The notes under the pieces: model-generated | What the model was told of the DNA's origin: nothing | What the model saw: the letters and a program-made list of their open reading frames with translations, nothing else | The model's database searches: none | Shown here: positions 1 through 7,870 of the stretch, piece by piece | How positions within the stretch are numbered: the stretch's first letter is position 1 | Layout of the letters: each line of letters opens with the position of its first letter | Position numbers and translations under genes: made by a program | Assembly: GCA_017467445.1 (NCBI GenBank) | Contig: JAFTSG010000012.1 | Coordinates: 1 to 54,918 of the forward strand | Source of the DNA: Clostridia bacterium | GTDB taxonomy: Bacteria; Bacillota; Clostridia; RUG12999 | Length of the DNA stretch: 54,918 nt | Direction of reading: 5' to 3'

Positions 1-29
1 TCGAGGGTAAGTCCATCAACATTAAAAAA

Positions 30-60
30 GAACCTGGAGTTGATTAACTCCAGGCCCAAA
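30..60 (-). terminator. Hairpin, probable intrinsic terminator
   Basis: A perfect 9-bp inverted repeat (33-41 with 46-54, 4-nt loop). Read on the minus strand it is followed by TTCTTTTTT, the form of a rho-independent terminator. No minus-strand gene is seen immediately to its right, so it may instead act for transcription entering from the left as a weak bidirectional terminator. Confidence 0.45.
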
Positions 61-205
61 AAGATTTTAAATTATCAAAAACCAGTAGATTTATTTGAGT
101 CCGAACTCAAAAAATGTTGCACTTAGTTTGACAAATCATTGAATTTTTGCAGGAGGACGCAAAAGCCCTCCGCTACGGCACAAAAATTAATATTGCCAAA
201 AGGTC

Positions 206-234
206 TTGACATTAAAAACTTAAATTTGTATAAT
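206..234 (+). promoter_or_regulatory. Consensus sigma-A promoter of the AraC-type regulator
   Basis: TTGACA (206-211), a 17-nt spacer and TATAAT (229-234). The expected transcription start, about 7 nt past the -10, falls on or next to the ATG at 241, so the mRNA would have almost no leader. Confidence 0.75.
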
Positions 235-240
235 TGGGAT

Positions 241-1104
241 ATGACCAGTAATAAAACAGAACTAAAAGATTACCAAAAACTGAATACTTTACCTCTTCAT
301 GTTGAAGTGTGGCATCCCGACACGCCCATTCCCCTTCATTACCACGACTGTGTGGAGCTTTTGCTTGTTTCAGAGGGAAGCGCTATTTGTCAGACTGACG
401 AAACAAGGCTTAAGTTTGCTAAGGGAGATTTGATTGTTATAAGCGGCGATTTGGCACATGCAATATACGAAGTTAAGAATTTTTCTGCGTACCGCCTTCT
501 TTTTGATGTAACACTTCTTGACGGACTCTGTGATGAAATCAAGAATTCCTCAGGATACAACTCAATGATTTCTATGAGTAGCATAAGCTGCAGGAAATAC
601 GGATACCATAGTTCTTTAAGAGTAAACGAGTTCTATTTCAACCGCATCTCTGCTATGTTCGAAGAAATGCTATGCGAATACGAACATGGCGAATATATGC
701 ACGAAACTTATATTGTACAATGTCTTCATGTTCTTATTACTCTTATCATAAAATGCTATGACGACCGTATACACCACAAAAAAATTACCCCTGCGGACCA
801 TGCCGTTGGAATAATACAGCGTCAGCTTAACGAAAAGATTGTGATTGCCGATATTGCCAAACATTTTGGAATAACACCTCGTTATTTCCGGCAAATTTTC
901 GAAGAAAGATGGGGCGTTACACCGACGCAATTTCTTACGGATTTGCGTCTTAGCAAAGCTAAAACCCTGCTACTTCTTACAGATATGCCAATTACTGATA
1001 TTGCAATGGCGTGCGGATTTTGCTACAACAGCCATTTTTCAAATGTATTTACAAAAAGCGAGGGGGTTTCCCCCAGAGAATACAGAAAAAACCTGCAGAA
1101 TTAA
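241..1104 (+). CDS. AraC family transcriptional regulator with N-terminal cupin sensor
   Basis: A 287-residue DNA-binding regulator. The N-terminal part is a cupin-like ligand pocket (HYHDCVELLLVSEG, then a second strand motif KGDLIVISGDLAH), and the last ~100 residues carry the paired helix-turn-helix of AraC/XylS (IADIAKHFGITPRYFRQIF and ITDIAMACGFCYNSHFSNVF, then the typical GVSPREYRK tail). The frame is open back to a TTG at 139, but the consensus promoter at 206-234 lies inside that extension, so the ATG at 241 is the better start; no Shine-Dalgarno precedes it, suggesting leaderless translation. It is convergent with the amino-acid transporter operon and may or may not regulate it. The effector is unknown. 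Confidence 0.85.
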   Translation: MTSNKTELKDYQKLNTLPLHVEVWHPDTPIPLHYHDCVELLLVSEGSAICQTDETRLKFAKGDLIVISGDLAHAIYEVKNFSAYRLLFDVTLLDGLCDEIKNSSGYNSMISMSSISCRKYGYHSSLRVNEFYFNRISAMFEEMLCEYEHGEYMHETYIVQCLHVLITLIIKCYDDRIHHKKITPADHAVGIIQRQLNEKIVIADIAKHFGITPRYFRQIFEERWGVTPTQFLTDLRLSKAKTLLLLTDMPITDIAMACGFCYNSHFSNVFTKSEGVSPREYRKNLQN

Positions 1105-1118
1105 CTGCAGGTTTTTTT
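1089..1118 (+). terminator. Intrinsic terminator of the AraC gene
   Basis: A 10-bp stem (1089-1098 with 1105-1114) with loop AATTAA that includes the stop codon at 1102-1104, followed by a run of T. The gene and its terminator therefore overlap. Confidence 0.85.
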
Positions 1119-1156
1119 ATTGTATTTATTGTGGAACACAACAAGGTTCCGGGGTT

Positions 1157-1188
1157 CCCGCCCACAATCTTCGATTGTGCTGGCGGGT
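1157..1188. repeat. GC-rich inverted repeat between convergent genes
   Basis: CCCGCC and CACAATC pair with GATTGTG and GGCGGG around a 3-nt loop, giving a long hairpin in an otherwise AT-rich context. It lies just past the stop of the minus-strand ATPase gene (stop at 1196-1198). It lacks a clear T-run on either strand, so it may be an RNA 3'-end stabiliser or a dispersed palindromic repeat rather than a simple terminator. Confidence 0.55.
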
Positions 1189-1195
1189 CGGGTTC

Positions 1196-1948
1196 TTATT
1201 TTGTTATTGTATTGATGAATGTTGCTGTTCTTTCATTTTTCGGATTTTCAAACAGCTCTTTTGCTGTTCCTTGTTCTGCAATAACGCCTTCGTCCATAAA
1301 AATAACCTTGTCCGAAACTTCTCTTGCAAAGTTCATTTCATGAGTTACTATAATCATGGTAGTATCGTGCTCGGCAAGCTGTTTTATTACCTTAAGCACC
1401 TCGCCCGTAAGCTCGGGGTCAAGTGCGGAGGTAGGCTCATCAAAGCACAGAATATCGGGACTTAAGGCAAGCGCTCTTGCAATTGCAACACGCTGTTGCT
1501 GACCGCCCGACAGCTCGCAAGGGTAACTGCTAAGCTTATCCGAAAGACCTACTTTTTCAAGAAGCTCAAGCGCATGTTTTTCAATATTTTCCGGCGTGTC
1601 CGTCTTAAGAAGCATCGGTGCAAGTGTAATGTTTTTAAGTACATTATACTGCGGAAAAAGATTAAACGACTGGAACACAAGTCCGAAATGCAGGCGCATT
1701 TCACGTATGTACTGTTCGCTCATTTTTGCTTTTTCAGAACCGTCATAAATTACCTTGTCGTTTATGGCAATTGTGCCGTTTTCTGCAAACTCAAGAAAAT
1801 TAAGACAACGAAGAAGCGTTGTTTTTCCGCTGCCGGATGAACCAATAATTGAAAGCACATCGCCTTTTTCAATTGAAAAGTCTATTCCTTTTAAAACTTC
1901 GGTTTTTCCAAAGCTTTTTACTAAATTTTTTACTTCTAATATAGGCAT
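1196..1948 (-). CDS. Polar amino-acid ABC transporter, ATP-binding protein (GlnQ/HisP family)
   Basis: A 250-residue cytoplasmic ATPase that powers uptake of an amino acid. Visible in order: Walker A GSSGSGKTTLLRC (about 36-48), Q-loop LVFQSFNLFPQYNVL, ABC signature LSGGQQQRVAIARAL, Walker B ILCFDEPTSALDP and the H-loop VTHEM. The FQSFNLFPQ and SALDPE signatures are typical of the GlnQ/ArtP/HisP branch. It is the last gene of an operon with permease and binding protein, 11 nt after the permease stop. Substrate cannot be read from sequence; glutamine, arginine, histidine or cystine are all possible. Confidence 0.93.
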   Translation of the reverse strand: MPILEVKNLVKSFGKTEVLKGIDFSIEKGDVLSIIGSSGSGKTTLLRCLNFLEFAENGTIAINDKVIYDGSEKAKMSEQYIREMRLHFGLVFQSFNLFPQYNVLKNITLAPMLLKTDTPENIEKHALELLEKVGLSDKLSSYPCELSGGQQQRVAIARALALSPDILCFDEPTSALDPELTGEVLKVIKQLAEHDTTMIIVTHEMNFAREVSDKVIFMDEGVIAEQGTAKELFENPKNERTATFINTITK

Positions 1949-1959
1949 TCTATCTCTCC

Positions 1960-2607
1960 TTAAACCTTATAATACGACAGTTTCTTTTCGAAATATCCGA
2001 AAACAAGTGTCAGAATGCCAACAAAGGCAAGGTAGAATACCGCCGTGTAGAACAAAGGCCACATAAGACCGTATCCTGCAAAGTTCTGTGCTGCCTGAAT
2101 TACTTCCACTATCATTATAACTCGTGCCAGCGCCGTATCTTTAACAAGGGTTATTACCTCGTTAGACATTGGTGCAAGGATTCTTTTTACAACCTGCATA
2201 AGTATGATTTTAAAGAAAATCTGTGACTTCGTCATACCAAGCACTTGTCCTGCTTCATACTGACCTTTTGCAATACTTTCTATACCACCACGGTATATTT
2301 CCGAAAAATAGCAGGCATAGTTTATTACAAACGCCGCTATTACGGATGCAAAACGTGATAGCACGGGTGTTCCAAGGAGGAAGCCCGGAACATAAAAGAA
2401 TATTATTACCTGAAGCATAAGCGGAACACCGCGGATAATCCATACAAATGTTTTAACCACATATCCAAGAGGCTTAAACTTTGACATCGAGCCAAATGAT
2501 ATTACCAAACCTAAAGGAAGCGCTAACACAAGTGTTAGCGCAAATATCAGGCATGTGTATTTAAGTCCGCCAATCAGGCTTAAAGTTACTTCCCAAAATC
2601 CCATCAT
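1960..2607 (-). CDS. Polar amino-acid ABC transporter, permease (HisM/GlnP family)
   Basis: A 215-residue inner-membrane permease with about five transmembrane segments. The EAA loop that docks onto the ATPase is clear (YEAGQVLGMTKSQIFFKIIL, then PMSNEVITLVKDTAL). The motif RGVPLMLQVIIFFY matches the amino-acid 3-TM permease family. It stands between the binding-protein gene (11 nt upstream) and the ATPase gene. As only one permease gene is present, the translocation pore is presumably a homodimer. Confidence 0.92.
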   Translation of the reverse strand: MMGFWEVTLSLIGGLKYTCLIFALTLVLALPLGLVISFGSMSKFKPLGYVVKTFVWIIRGVPLMLQVIIFFYVPGFLLGTPVLSRFASVIAAFVINYACYFSEIYRGGIESIAKGQYEAGQVLGMTKSQIFFKIILMQVVKRILAPMSNEVITLVKDTALARVIMIVEVIQAAQNFAGYGLMWPLFYTAVFYLAFVGILTLVFGYFEKKLSYYKV

Positions 2608-2618
2608 TATTTTCCTTA

Positions 2619-3419
2619 TTATTCAATAGTTTCTGTTATTTTAAGAACGTTTTCGAAACCGTATTTTTTAGCAAGGTTCATAAGTGTACCGTCTGCATCA
2701 AGTTCTTTTATAGCTACGTTAACTTTAGATGTAAGCTCGCTACCCTTTTTGAAACCAACAGCATAAATTTCAGAATCAAGTTCGATTGCTTCTACAATTG
2801 CAAGGTCTGCATAGTCGCCTTTGCCACAGATGTTCTGAGCAAGAAGAATGTCAACTACGATAAAGTCAACCGCACCGGATTTAACTTCTGTAAATGCGTT
2901 AATCTGTGCTGTTGTTGAGAAGATTTTATCTTTATCTGTAACAGATTCTGCATACGCTTCGCCTGCGCTTCCGCCTTCAACACAAGCTGTTTTACCTTTA
3001 AGGTCTTCTTCTGTTTTGAAAGCATTAACGTTTTCTGCTTTTGTTACGATACACTGCTGGTTAAGCATATATCCATATGAGAAATCAACAAGGTCAGAAC
3101 GTTTGATTCCGTCGTCGGAAGAGTTTGCTGTAAATCCGTTCCATACGCAATCAATAGCACCTGAGTTGAGTTCGTTGTATTTCTGTCCCCAGTCGATAAT
3201 CTGGAACTCAACATCCATACCAAGTTTTTTACCTACTGCCTGTGCAAATTCTGTTTCAAATCCTGTCCAGTTACCGTCAGCATCCTGTTCGTTCATTTTT
3301 TCAAAAATTGTTACACCACATGTAAGAACGTTGTCGCCTTTTGCTGCGTTGTTTGCACAGCCTGCCATTACTGCAACAATCATAAGTGCTGCAAGAACAA
3401 TTGTTAATAATTTTTTCAT
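2619..3419 (-). CDS. Amino-acid ABC transporter, substrate-binding lipoprotein
   Basis: A 266-residue extracellular solute-binding protein of the SBP_bac_3 family. It begins with a lipoprotein signal peptide ending in a lipobox (VAVMAGCANN), so it is anchored to the outer face of the membrane by the cysteine at about 21. The body has the usual landmarks: GFETEFAQAVGKKLGMDVEF, then a second lobe with AVDFIVVDILLAQ. A GGGG-type Shine-Dalgarno lies just upstream of the ATG at 3419. It starts 25 nt after the stop of the WG-repeat gene and is followed directly by permease and ATPase genes, which defines it as the receptor of that importer. Confidence 0.93.
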   Translation of the reverse strand: MKKLLTIVLAALMIVAVMAGCANNAAKGDNVLTCGVTIFEKMNEQDADGNWTGFETEFAQAVGKKLGMDVEFQIIDWGQKYNELNSGAIDCVWNGFTANSSDDGIKRSDLVDFSYGYMLNQQCIVTKAENVNAFKTEEDLKGKTACVEGGSAGEAYAESVTDKDKIFSTTAQINAFTEVKSGAVDFIVVDILLAQNICGKGDYADLAIVEAIELDSEIYAVGFKKGSELTSKVNVAIKELDADGTLMNLAKKYGFENVLKITETIE

Positions 3420-3444
3420 TTTTCATTTCCCCTTTTTATGTTAA

Positions 3445-4653
3445 TTATTTTTTAGGTTCCCATATTTTATTACCGTATCTGTCGGTATAAAAATACATTT
3501 TTGCATCGGTATATATTTTCACGCATGAATTATCAAGAATTTCTATTTTCTTGTATTCGGGCGGTGTGATTCTTACCCCGTCTTCTCTTATAACACCGAA
3601 TTTCCCCTGTTCGGAATATGTAGCTATACCAAATTTAAAATTGCCAAGCGATTCGTAAACCGGAGATATAACCACCGACCCGTCGATATTCATATATCCG
3701 AATTTTCCGCCGCTTTTGAATACTGTACGGTTGCCCGTTATATCTGAAATAAATTCATGTTTCGGATTTACAACATACTCACCGTCGGCATTTATGATGC
3801 CATATAATCCGTCTTTTACAACAACTGCATATCCTCCGCTAAACTTGCCCGGAACGCTGTTTGTATACGGTCCAAAATCCTCTTTTGTTATAAGATTTCC
3901 TTTTTCATCTATAAGATTCCATATTTCACCGGTTTTAACAAATGTGCGGTTTTCATAAAACGCCATACCGTAGTCATAACCATTATCAATAACCTTATTT
4001 CCGGCTTTGTCGATATAATATGATGTGCCGGCACTTCCGTCCGCGTTTATTTCAGTAACAAGGCAAAGCCCGCTTTTAAACGAATGTCTGCCGCTGGAAT
4101 GATAAATATTTGGAACAATAAGCTCCCCTTTTGTGTTTATAAAGCCTATTTTTCCGTCTTTAGAAACAGCCGCAAGCCCTTCCGAAAAATCATATACCAT
4201 ATCATACACAGCTTCAATTTTTTCACCGGTTTTTATGTTTATAAATCCGCTTTTGTTATTTCTTTTATAAATAACAAAATCTTCACTCAAGTTAGATGAA
4301 ATTGTTTCGTCCGTAATAAACACAAAATTAAGACTGCTGTTCAAAAAGCCCTGTTTGCTACCGGTTTGTGCATAATACAGTCCGTAATTCGCAAGCGAAG
4401 CAATATCGTAAATATTGTTTTTAAAAACAACCCCCGACTGATTTGCAAAACAATATCCTCCTTCAACAGGTACTATAAGCAAATCGTGAGGTGTATTTAC
4501 ATCAGCACTGTAAGTCATATCTGGGTTTGCCGTTACATTGCGGGTTTGAACCCCTTTATGCTCTATGTACTCCATAACGCCGTAAATAGCTATGCCCACG
4601 ATGCAAATTACTGCAAGCACTATAGCCAGAATTCTTATATATCTCTGATTCAT
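3445..4653 (-). CDS. Membrane-anchored WG-repeat protein
   Basis: A 402-residue protein with one N-terminal transmembrane helix (about 8-27) and a large outer domain made of WG-type repeats, recognisable as G-(K/L)-x-G-(F/Y)-(I/M)-(N/I) units followed by (V/I)xPxY: KIGFINTKGELIVPNIY, GLYGIINADGEYVVNPKH, KFGYMNIDGSVVISPVYE, KFGVIREDGVRITPPEYK. At least six units are seen, consistent with a beta-propeller-like fold. The open frame reaches back to 4719, but GGAGGG with 7-nt spacing before the ATG at 4653 sets that start. It precedes the amino-acid transporter genes by 25 nt and may be cotranscribed. WG-repeat proteins have no single established function. Confidence 0.8.
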   Translation of the reverse strand: MNQRYIRILAIVLAVICIVGIAIYGVMEYIEHKGVQTRNVTANPDMTYSADVNTPHDLLIVPVEGGYCFANQSGVVFKNNIYDIASLANYGLYYAQTGSKQGFLNSSLNFVFITDETISSNLSEDFVIYKRNNKSGFINIKTGEKIEAVYDMVYDFSEGLAAVSKDGKIGFINTKGELIVPNIYHSSGRHSFKSGLCLVTEINADGSAGTSYYIDKAGNKVIDNGYDYGMAFYENRTFVKTGEIWNLIDEKGNLITKEDFGPYTNSVPGKFSGGYAVVVKDGLYGIINADGEYVVNPKHEFISDITGNRTVFKSGGKFGYMNIDGSVVISPVYESLGNFKFGIATYSEQGKFGVIREDGVRITPPEYKKIEILDNSCVKIYTDAKMYFYTDRYGNKIWEPKK

Positions 4654-4722
4654 AATTTTCCCCTCCATACTAACCTGGGTTGTCCGGTCCTTTTTCGGGA
4701 TACAAAAATTGTGATACAATAA

Positions 4723-4751
4723 ATTTTAACATATATATATAATATTGTCAA
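4723..4751 (-). promoter_or_regulatory. Sigma-A promoter upstream of the WG-repeat gene
   Basis: On the minus strand TTGACA (4751-4746), a 17-nt AT-only spacer and TAAAAT (4728-4723). It probably drives the WG-repeat gene and perhaps the whole transporter operon. Confidence 0.7.
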
Positions 4752-4782
4752 GTTTTTATCCCTGTTTTTGCATTTTTATGCA

Positions 4783-4821
4783 ACAAAAAATGCGGAGTAT
4801 ACAGAAACGTAACTCCGCATA
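4783..4821 (-). terminator. Intrinsic terminator of the amidase operon
   Basis: A 9-bp stem (ATGCGGAGT with ACTCCGCAT) followed on the minus strand by TTTTTTG, just past the stop of the 219-residue protein gene. Confidence 0.85.
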
Positions 4822-4827
4822 TCGCCT

Positions 4828-5487
4828 CTAATACAGAAAATATTCCCCGCTTTCATCTATTACGGCACACAGTGCACGAAATCTTTTTCCGTCAAGATTC
4901 ACATTATGTGAATATTCTTCAAGCTCTCCAAAAAGGTTTTCCTCATCAGACGCTTGCAAAATTGCAATTGCAATATGTATTCCGCCGTCCTTTTTCATCC
5001 CCAGAACATAATGTCCTCTGCGGGCTATGGCTCTTCTTACACTATCCAACGACAAAACATGCATAACAATTGAATATTTATACACCGAATAATATCCGTT
5101 TATTCTTTTCCATTTAAATCCGCCGCCAAAATAATTATCCCGGGTAAGCTCGTGAGGAAAAAACTCCGAAACCTCGTCGTCGGGATAAAGCAACTTTTCT
5201 GCCGTTTTCTTTGCGTTTTCTTTTCCTCCCCAGAATTCAATTTTTTCTCCTCTTGTTATTATTACACCACTTAAATTTTCCGGTTTTCTATACGCAAACT
5301 TTTCCCTTCCGCCCGTCATACTTCCTATACGACAAAGCTTGTCGTCCGCTATGACATACACCTCAAAAACCTCATTATCACCAAGCGGTTTATGATTTTT
5401 TATATCCACATCTGCAAAGCCTTTTTCAAGTTTAACGACTCCGCCTGCTCCCGTATCAGTGTTCAGTATATAACATTTTTTATTCAT
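4828..5487 (-). CDS. Conserved-looking protein of unknown function, cotranscribed with the amidase
   Basis: A 219-residue, apparently soluble protein; I do not recognise its family. It has no signal peptide or transmembrane helix. Visible traits are an N-terminal beta-rich part (YILNTDTGAGGVVKLEKG, FEVYVIADDKLCRIGSMTGG), a central aromatic stretch (FPHELTRDNYFGGGFKWKRI) and a C-terminal part with HVLSLDSVRRAIARRGHYVL. It lies 13 nt behind the CwlD-like amidase gene and ends at a strong terminator, so the two form a short operon, hinting at a cell-envelope or spore-related role. This is inferred only from position. Confidence 0.7.
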   Translation of the reverse strand: MNKKCYILNTDTGAGGVVKLEKGFADVDIKNHKPLGDNEVFEVYVIADDKLCRIGSMTGGREKFAYRKPENLSGVIITRGEKIEFWGGKENAKKTAEKLLYPDDEVSEFFPHELTRDNYFGGGFKWKRINGYYSVYKYSIVMHVLSLDSVRRAIARRGHYVLGMKKDGGIHIAIAILQASDEENLFGELEEYSHNVNLDGKRFRALCAVIDESGEYFLY

Positions 5488-5500
5488 ATTTCACGTCCTT

Positions 5501-6199
5501 TTAGCTGTAGTATTTTGTAATTCCATTAAATATCGCTCCTGCAAGCTTGTTCTGATATTCCTCGGTTTTAAGACGTGCCAAATCCTTTTCATTGGAAAGA
5601 AATCCACATTCCACAACCACAGACGGAATAGTTGTTTCACTTAGTATAAATATGTTTTTTGACCCGTCCTTTGCCACTCTTATATTATCAGGATCTTCCT
5701 TACACACCTCACTCTGAATATAATCTGCAAGCTGTTTTGACCCGCTCGAATTAGAATAAAACACCTGTGTGCCGAAATACTGCGGGTCAGAAAATGTATT
5801 CATATGTATACTCACAAATGCTTCCACATCATATTCGTCAATCATCTTTTTTCTGTTTGCCAGGTCGGCAACCTTACGCTGACGGTTTGCATCATCTTCA
5901 GGTGTGCTTAAGGATATGTCCTCCGTTCTTGTCATAAATACCGTACATCCGCTTTGTTCCAATAGCTTTTGAAGTTTAAGTGCCACTTCAAGATTAAGGT
6001 CTTTTTCGGCGGTATTATCCGTACCAATAGCCCCGCCGTCGGGTCCGCCGTGTCCTGCATCAATTATAATTACCCTGTTCGCCGTAGGCAGTGCCGACAC
6101 CTTATCCGTTCCTCCCCCAATACCCGAAACAAGTGCAACAGCCACAAGTGCTACCACCGCTACAATTGCTACTATTTTTCGTTTTATTACAATTACCAT
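5501..6199 (-). CDS. cwlD: N-acetylmuramoyl-L-alanine amidase, CwlD-like
   Basis: A 232-residue zinc amidase (Amidase_3) that cuts the bond between N-acetylmuramic acid and L-alanine in peptidoglycan; CwlD orthologues act in making muramic-delta-lactam of the spore cortex. An N-terminal membrane anchor/signal (IVAIVAVVALVAVALVSGIG) precedes the catalytic domain. Zinc and catalytic motifs are visible: IIDAGHGGPDGGAIG, a glutamate in AEKDLNLEVA, SIHMNTFSDP and the catalytic-Glu region VVVECGFLSNEKD. The frame is open to 6226, but AAAGGA at the proper distance supports the ATG at 6199. The presence of other sporulation genes supports CwlD over a vegetative amidase, but the family is broad. Confidence 0.8.
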   Translation of the reverse strand: MVIVIKRKIVAIVAVVALVAVALVSGIGGGTDKVSALPTANRVIIIDAGHGGPDGGAIGTDNTAEKDLNLEVALKLQKLLEQSGCTVFMTRTEDISLSTPEDDANRQRKVADLANRKKMIDEYDVEAFVSIHMNTFSDPQYFGTQVFYSNSSGSKQLADYIQSEVCKEDPDNIRVAKDGSKNIFILSETTIPSVVVECGFLSNEKDLARLKTEEYQNKLAGAIFNGITKYYS

Positions 6200-6315
6200 A
6201 CCACAGATTCCTTTCATTTTTTGCAAATAAGATATTAAATTTTATTCCAAAAAATGTGCAAATATGCCCTCATTCACGCATATTTACATATGTTTCGGGA
6301 TTTTGCCAAAAACCC

Positions 6316-6344
6316 TTGACATCCACAAGATATTGTGGTATAAT
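6316..6344 (+). promoter_or_regulatory. Consensus promoter of veg with a palindromic spacer
   Basis: TTGACA (6316-6321), a 17-nt spacer and TATAAT (6339-6344). The spacer holds the inverted repeat CCACAA-GATA-TTGTGG (6323-6338), which fills the gap between -35 and -10 and could be an operator. Confidence 0.8.
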
Positions 6345-6383
6345 ATTCATATAAAGACAAGATGTAGGTAGGAGTTGGTTCCA

Positions 6384-6635
6384 ATGGGTCACAAGTTAGA
6401 GTGCATTCGTGAAAGTCTTGAAAAGGAGATTGGTAACAAAGTTCGCGTAACTACCAAAGAGGGCCGCAAAAAAATTGTAGTCCGCCGAGGTGTTATCGAA
6501 AAGACATACCCAAGCCTGTTCGTTGTTCGTTTTGAAAACAGATCTGACAGCGAAGATTGTCGTACATCATTCAGCTACATAGACGTACTTACTCATAATA
6601 TTGAACTTGCAATTTACAAACCAACAACAGCTTAA
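6384..6635 (+). CDS. veg: Veg family protein
   Basis: An 83-residue small protein of the Veg family (DUF1021), typical of Firmicutes. In Bacillus subtilis veg is very strongly transcribed and the protein stimulates biofilm matrix genes by acting on SinR. Family motifs visible: KEGRKKIVVRRGVIEKTYPS and SFSYIDVLT. The ATG at 6384 is preceded by GGAG with 9-nt spacing, which is preferred over the TTG at 6375. The consensus promoter just upstream fits high expression. Confidence 0.88.
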   Translation: MGHKLECIRESLEKEIGNKVRVTTKEGRKKIVVRRGVIEKTYPSLFVVRFENRSDSEDCRTSFSYIDVLTHNIELAIYKPTTA

Positions 6636-6645
6636 GTCGAGTGCC

Positions 6646-6682
6646 GGCCGTGTGCATTTTTGCTCACGGCTTTACTTTATTT
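6646..6682 (+). terminator. Imperfect hairpin after veg
   Basis: GCCGTGTGC and GCTCACGGC form a 9-bp stem with one mismatch and a T-rich loop, followed by TTTACTTTATTTC. Probably a leaky terminator, allowing readthrough into comM, which has no clear promoter of its own. Confidence 0.55.
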
Positions 6683-6699
6683 CTTAGGAGATGACAACA

Positions 6700-7359
6700 A
6701 TGGTTTCTACAGTCAAAAGCCTTGGAATATGGGGAATTGACGGTTATATAATTGACGTTGAATGCAGTGTTATGCCGGGAATGCCGTCGTTTGACATTGT
6801 AGGTCTTCCCGATACCGCCGTTAAAGAATCAAAAGAACGTGTAGTGTCCGCCATAAAATATATGGGATTTGATTTCCCTCTTGGCAAGGTAACAATTAAC
6901 CTTGCACCAGGGAACATCAAAAAAGAAGGTTCAGGTTTTGACCTGCCTATAGCACTGTCAATTCTTATTGCCTCAGAGCGGATAAAAGTGGCTAATATTT
7001 CAAATACCGTCTTTGTAGGCGAACTTTCACTCAAAGGCGAACTTCGACCGGTAAACGGCGTTCTTCCAATGGTTATAGGCGCTCGAAAAGGTGGATTTGA
7101 AAATGTTGTTCTTCCGATCAAAAATGCAAAAGAAGCGTGTGTAGTAAAGGATATGAACATTTTTGAAGCACCATCTTTTTATGATGTTATTGCACATATA
7201 AGCACTCAGCAGGAATTAAATAAAGTTGCCGCTACCGAAGATATGTTTTCTACAGATAATATCTACAACTGTGATTTTGCTGACGTAAAAGGTCAGGAAA
7301 CCGTAAAACGCGGTCTTGAAATTGCCGCAGCCGGCGGTCATAACTGCCTTATAGTATGA
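6700..7359 (+). pseudogene. comM: comM/yifB (Mg-chelatase-like AAA+ ATPase), 5' part, cut by the element
   Basis: N-terminal part of a YifB/ComM family ATPase. In competent Gram-negative bacteria ComM is a hexameric helicase that helps branch migration of transforming DNA; the role in Firmicutes is less clear. Family landmarks: GIDGYIIDVECSV, MPSFDIVGLPDTAVKESKER, NLAPGNIKKEGSGFDLPIAL, FVGELSLKGELRPVNGVLP and VKGQETVKRGLEIAAAGGHN. The native frame stops at codon 7345-7347; the element then adds Leu-Ile-Val and a TGA at 7357. ATG 6700 has AGGAG at 9-nt spacing. Joined to the part starting at 12890 it gives one frame of about 509 residues, the normal family length. Alone, it lacks the ATPase core. 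Confidence 0.9.
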
Positions 7360-7374
7360 TACATATACACGGTT
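7333..7374 (+). repeat. attL of the comM element
   Basis: Left junction: comM sequence up to the crossover dinucleotide CT (7348-7349), then the attP half-site, TATAGT followed by the 16-bp arm ATACATATACACGGTT (7359-7374). The arm is the exact inverse of that at 12865-12880. Confidence 0.88.
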
Positions 7375-7492
7375 AATGTAAATGCCCATAAAATAAGGGG
7401 TTTGAGAGATGATATGCTTTTAAAAATAGCCTAAATTTTGACCTTTTAAAACACCTTATTTCTGACGGATATTTAAAATTACAATGTTTTTT

Positions 7493-7528
7493 GACACCTT
7501 GATTTTTAAATCAAAGGTGTTATTTTTT
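7493..7528 (+). terminator. Hairpin with T-run at the left end of the element
   Basis: ACACCTT and GATTT pair with AAATC and AAGGTGT (one bulged base), followed by ATTTTTT on the plus strand. It could stop transcription entering from the broken comM gene. Confidence 0.6.
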
Positions 7529-7649
7529 ACTTATAGAGACATTCATAAAATAACTTAACATATATAAGCACCTAATCTAACATATACATAATTATCTTGA
7601 GGGACAAAAACCTAATTTAAAGTAAATAAGAATAAAGGGGAGATTAATT

Positions 7650-7826
7650 ATGTATGGGTTAATAGGTATGCAAAAGTTAGGAAAAAGAAATATGTATATG
7701 GTTAGTAGATTAGGAACTAATGAGGTCAAATTACTTTCAAGAGAGGCTATAAAACCAATGTTGTTAAAGAATATGATTGTTAATGCAGTTTGGGATAATA
7801 AGGTAGTTATGACCTATGAAATATGA
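7650..7826 (+). CDS. 58-residue protein of unknown function
   Basis: A small basic protein; family not recognised. It begins with Met-Tyr-Gly-Leu and contains KLGKRNMYMVSRLGTNEVKL. Support for a real gene: AAGGGGAG sits 8 nt before the ATG at 7650, and a strong terminator (7835-7866) follows the TGA at once. It is the only plus-strand gene at the left end of the element and converges with the integrase gene. Size and place would suit a recombination directionality factor, but no sequence feature shows this. Confidence 0.6.
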   Translation: MYGLIGMQKLGKRNMYMVSRLGTNEVKLLSREAIKPMLLKNMIVNAVWDNKVVMTYEI

Positions 7827-7834
7827 TTTAAAAC

Positions 7835-7866
7835 AATAAAGGACACCATTGCTGGTGTCCTTTATT
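7835..7866. terminator. Bidirectional terminator between the 58-residue gene and the integrase gene
   Basis: Perfect 14-bp inverted repeat (AATAAAGGACACCA with TGGTGTCCTTTATT) around TTGC, with A/T runs on both sides, between two convergent genes. Confidence 0.88.
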
Positions 7867-7870
7867 GATG

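Noticed and set aside
1001-1465. 154-codon plus-strand ORF overlapping the AraC and ABC ATPase genes
   Set aside because: It is a frame shadow running through the AraC terminator and antisense to the ATPase; no ribosome site or family likeness.
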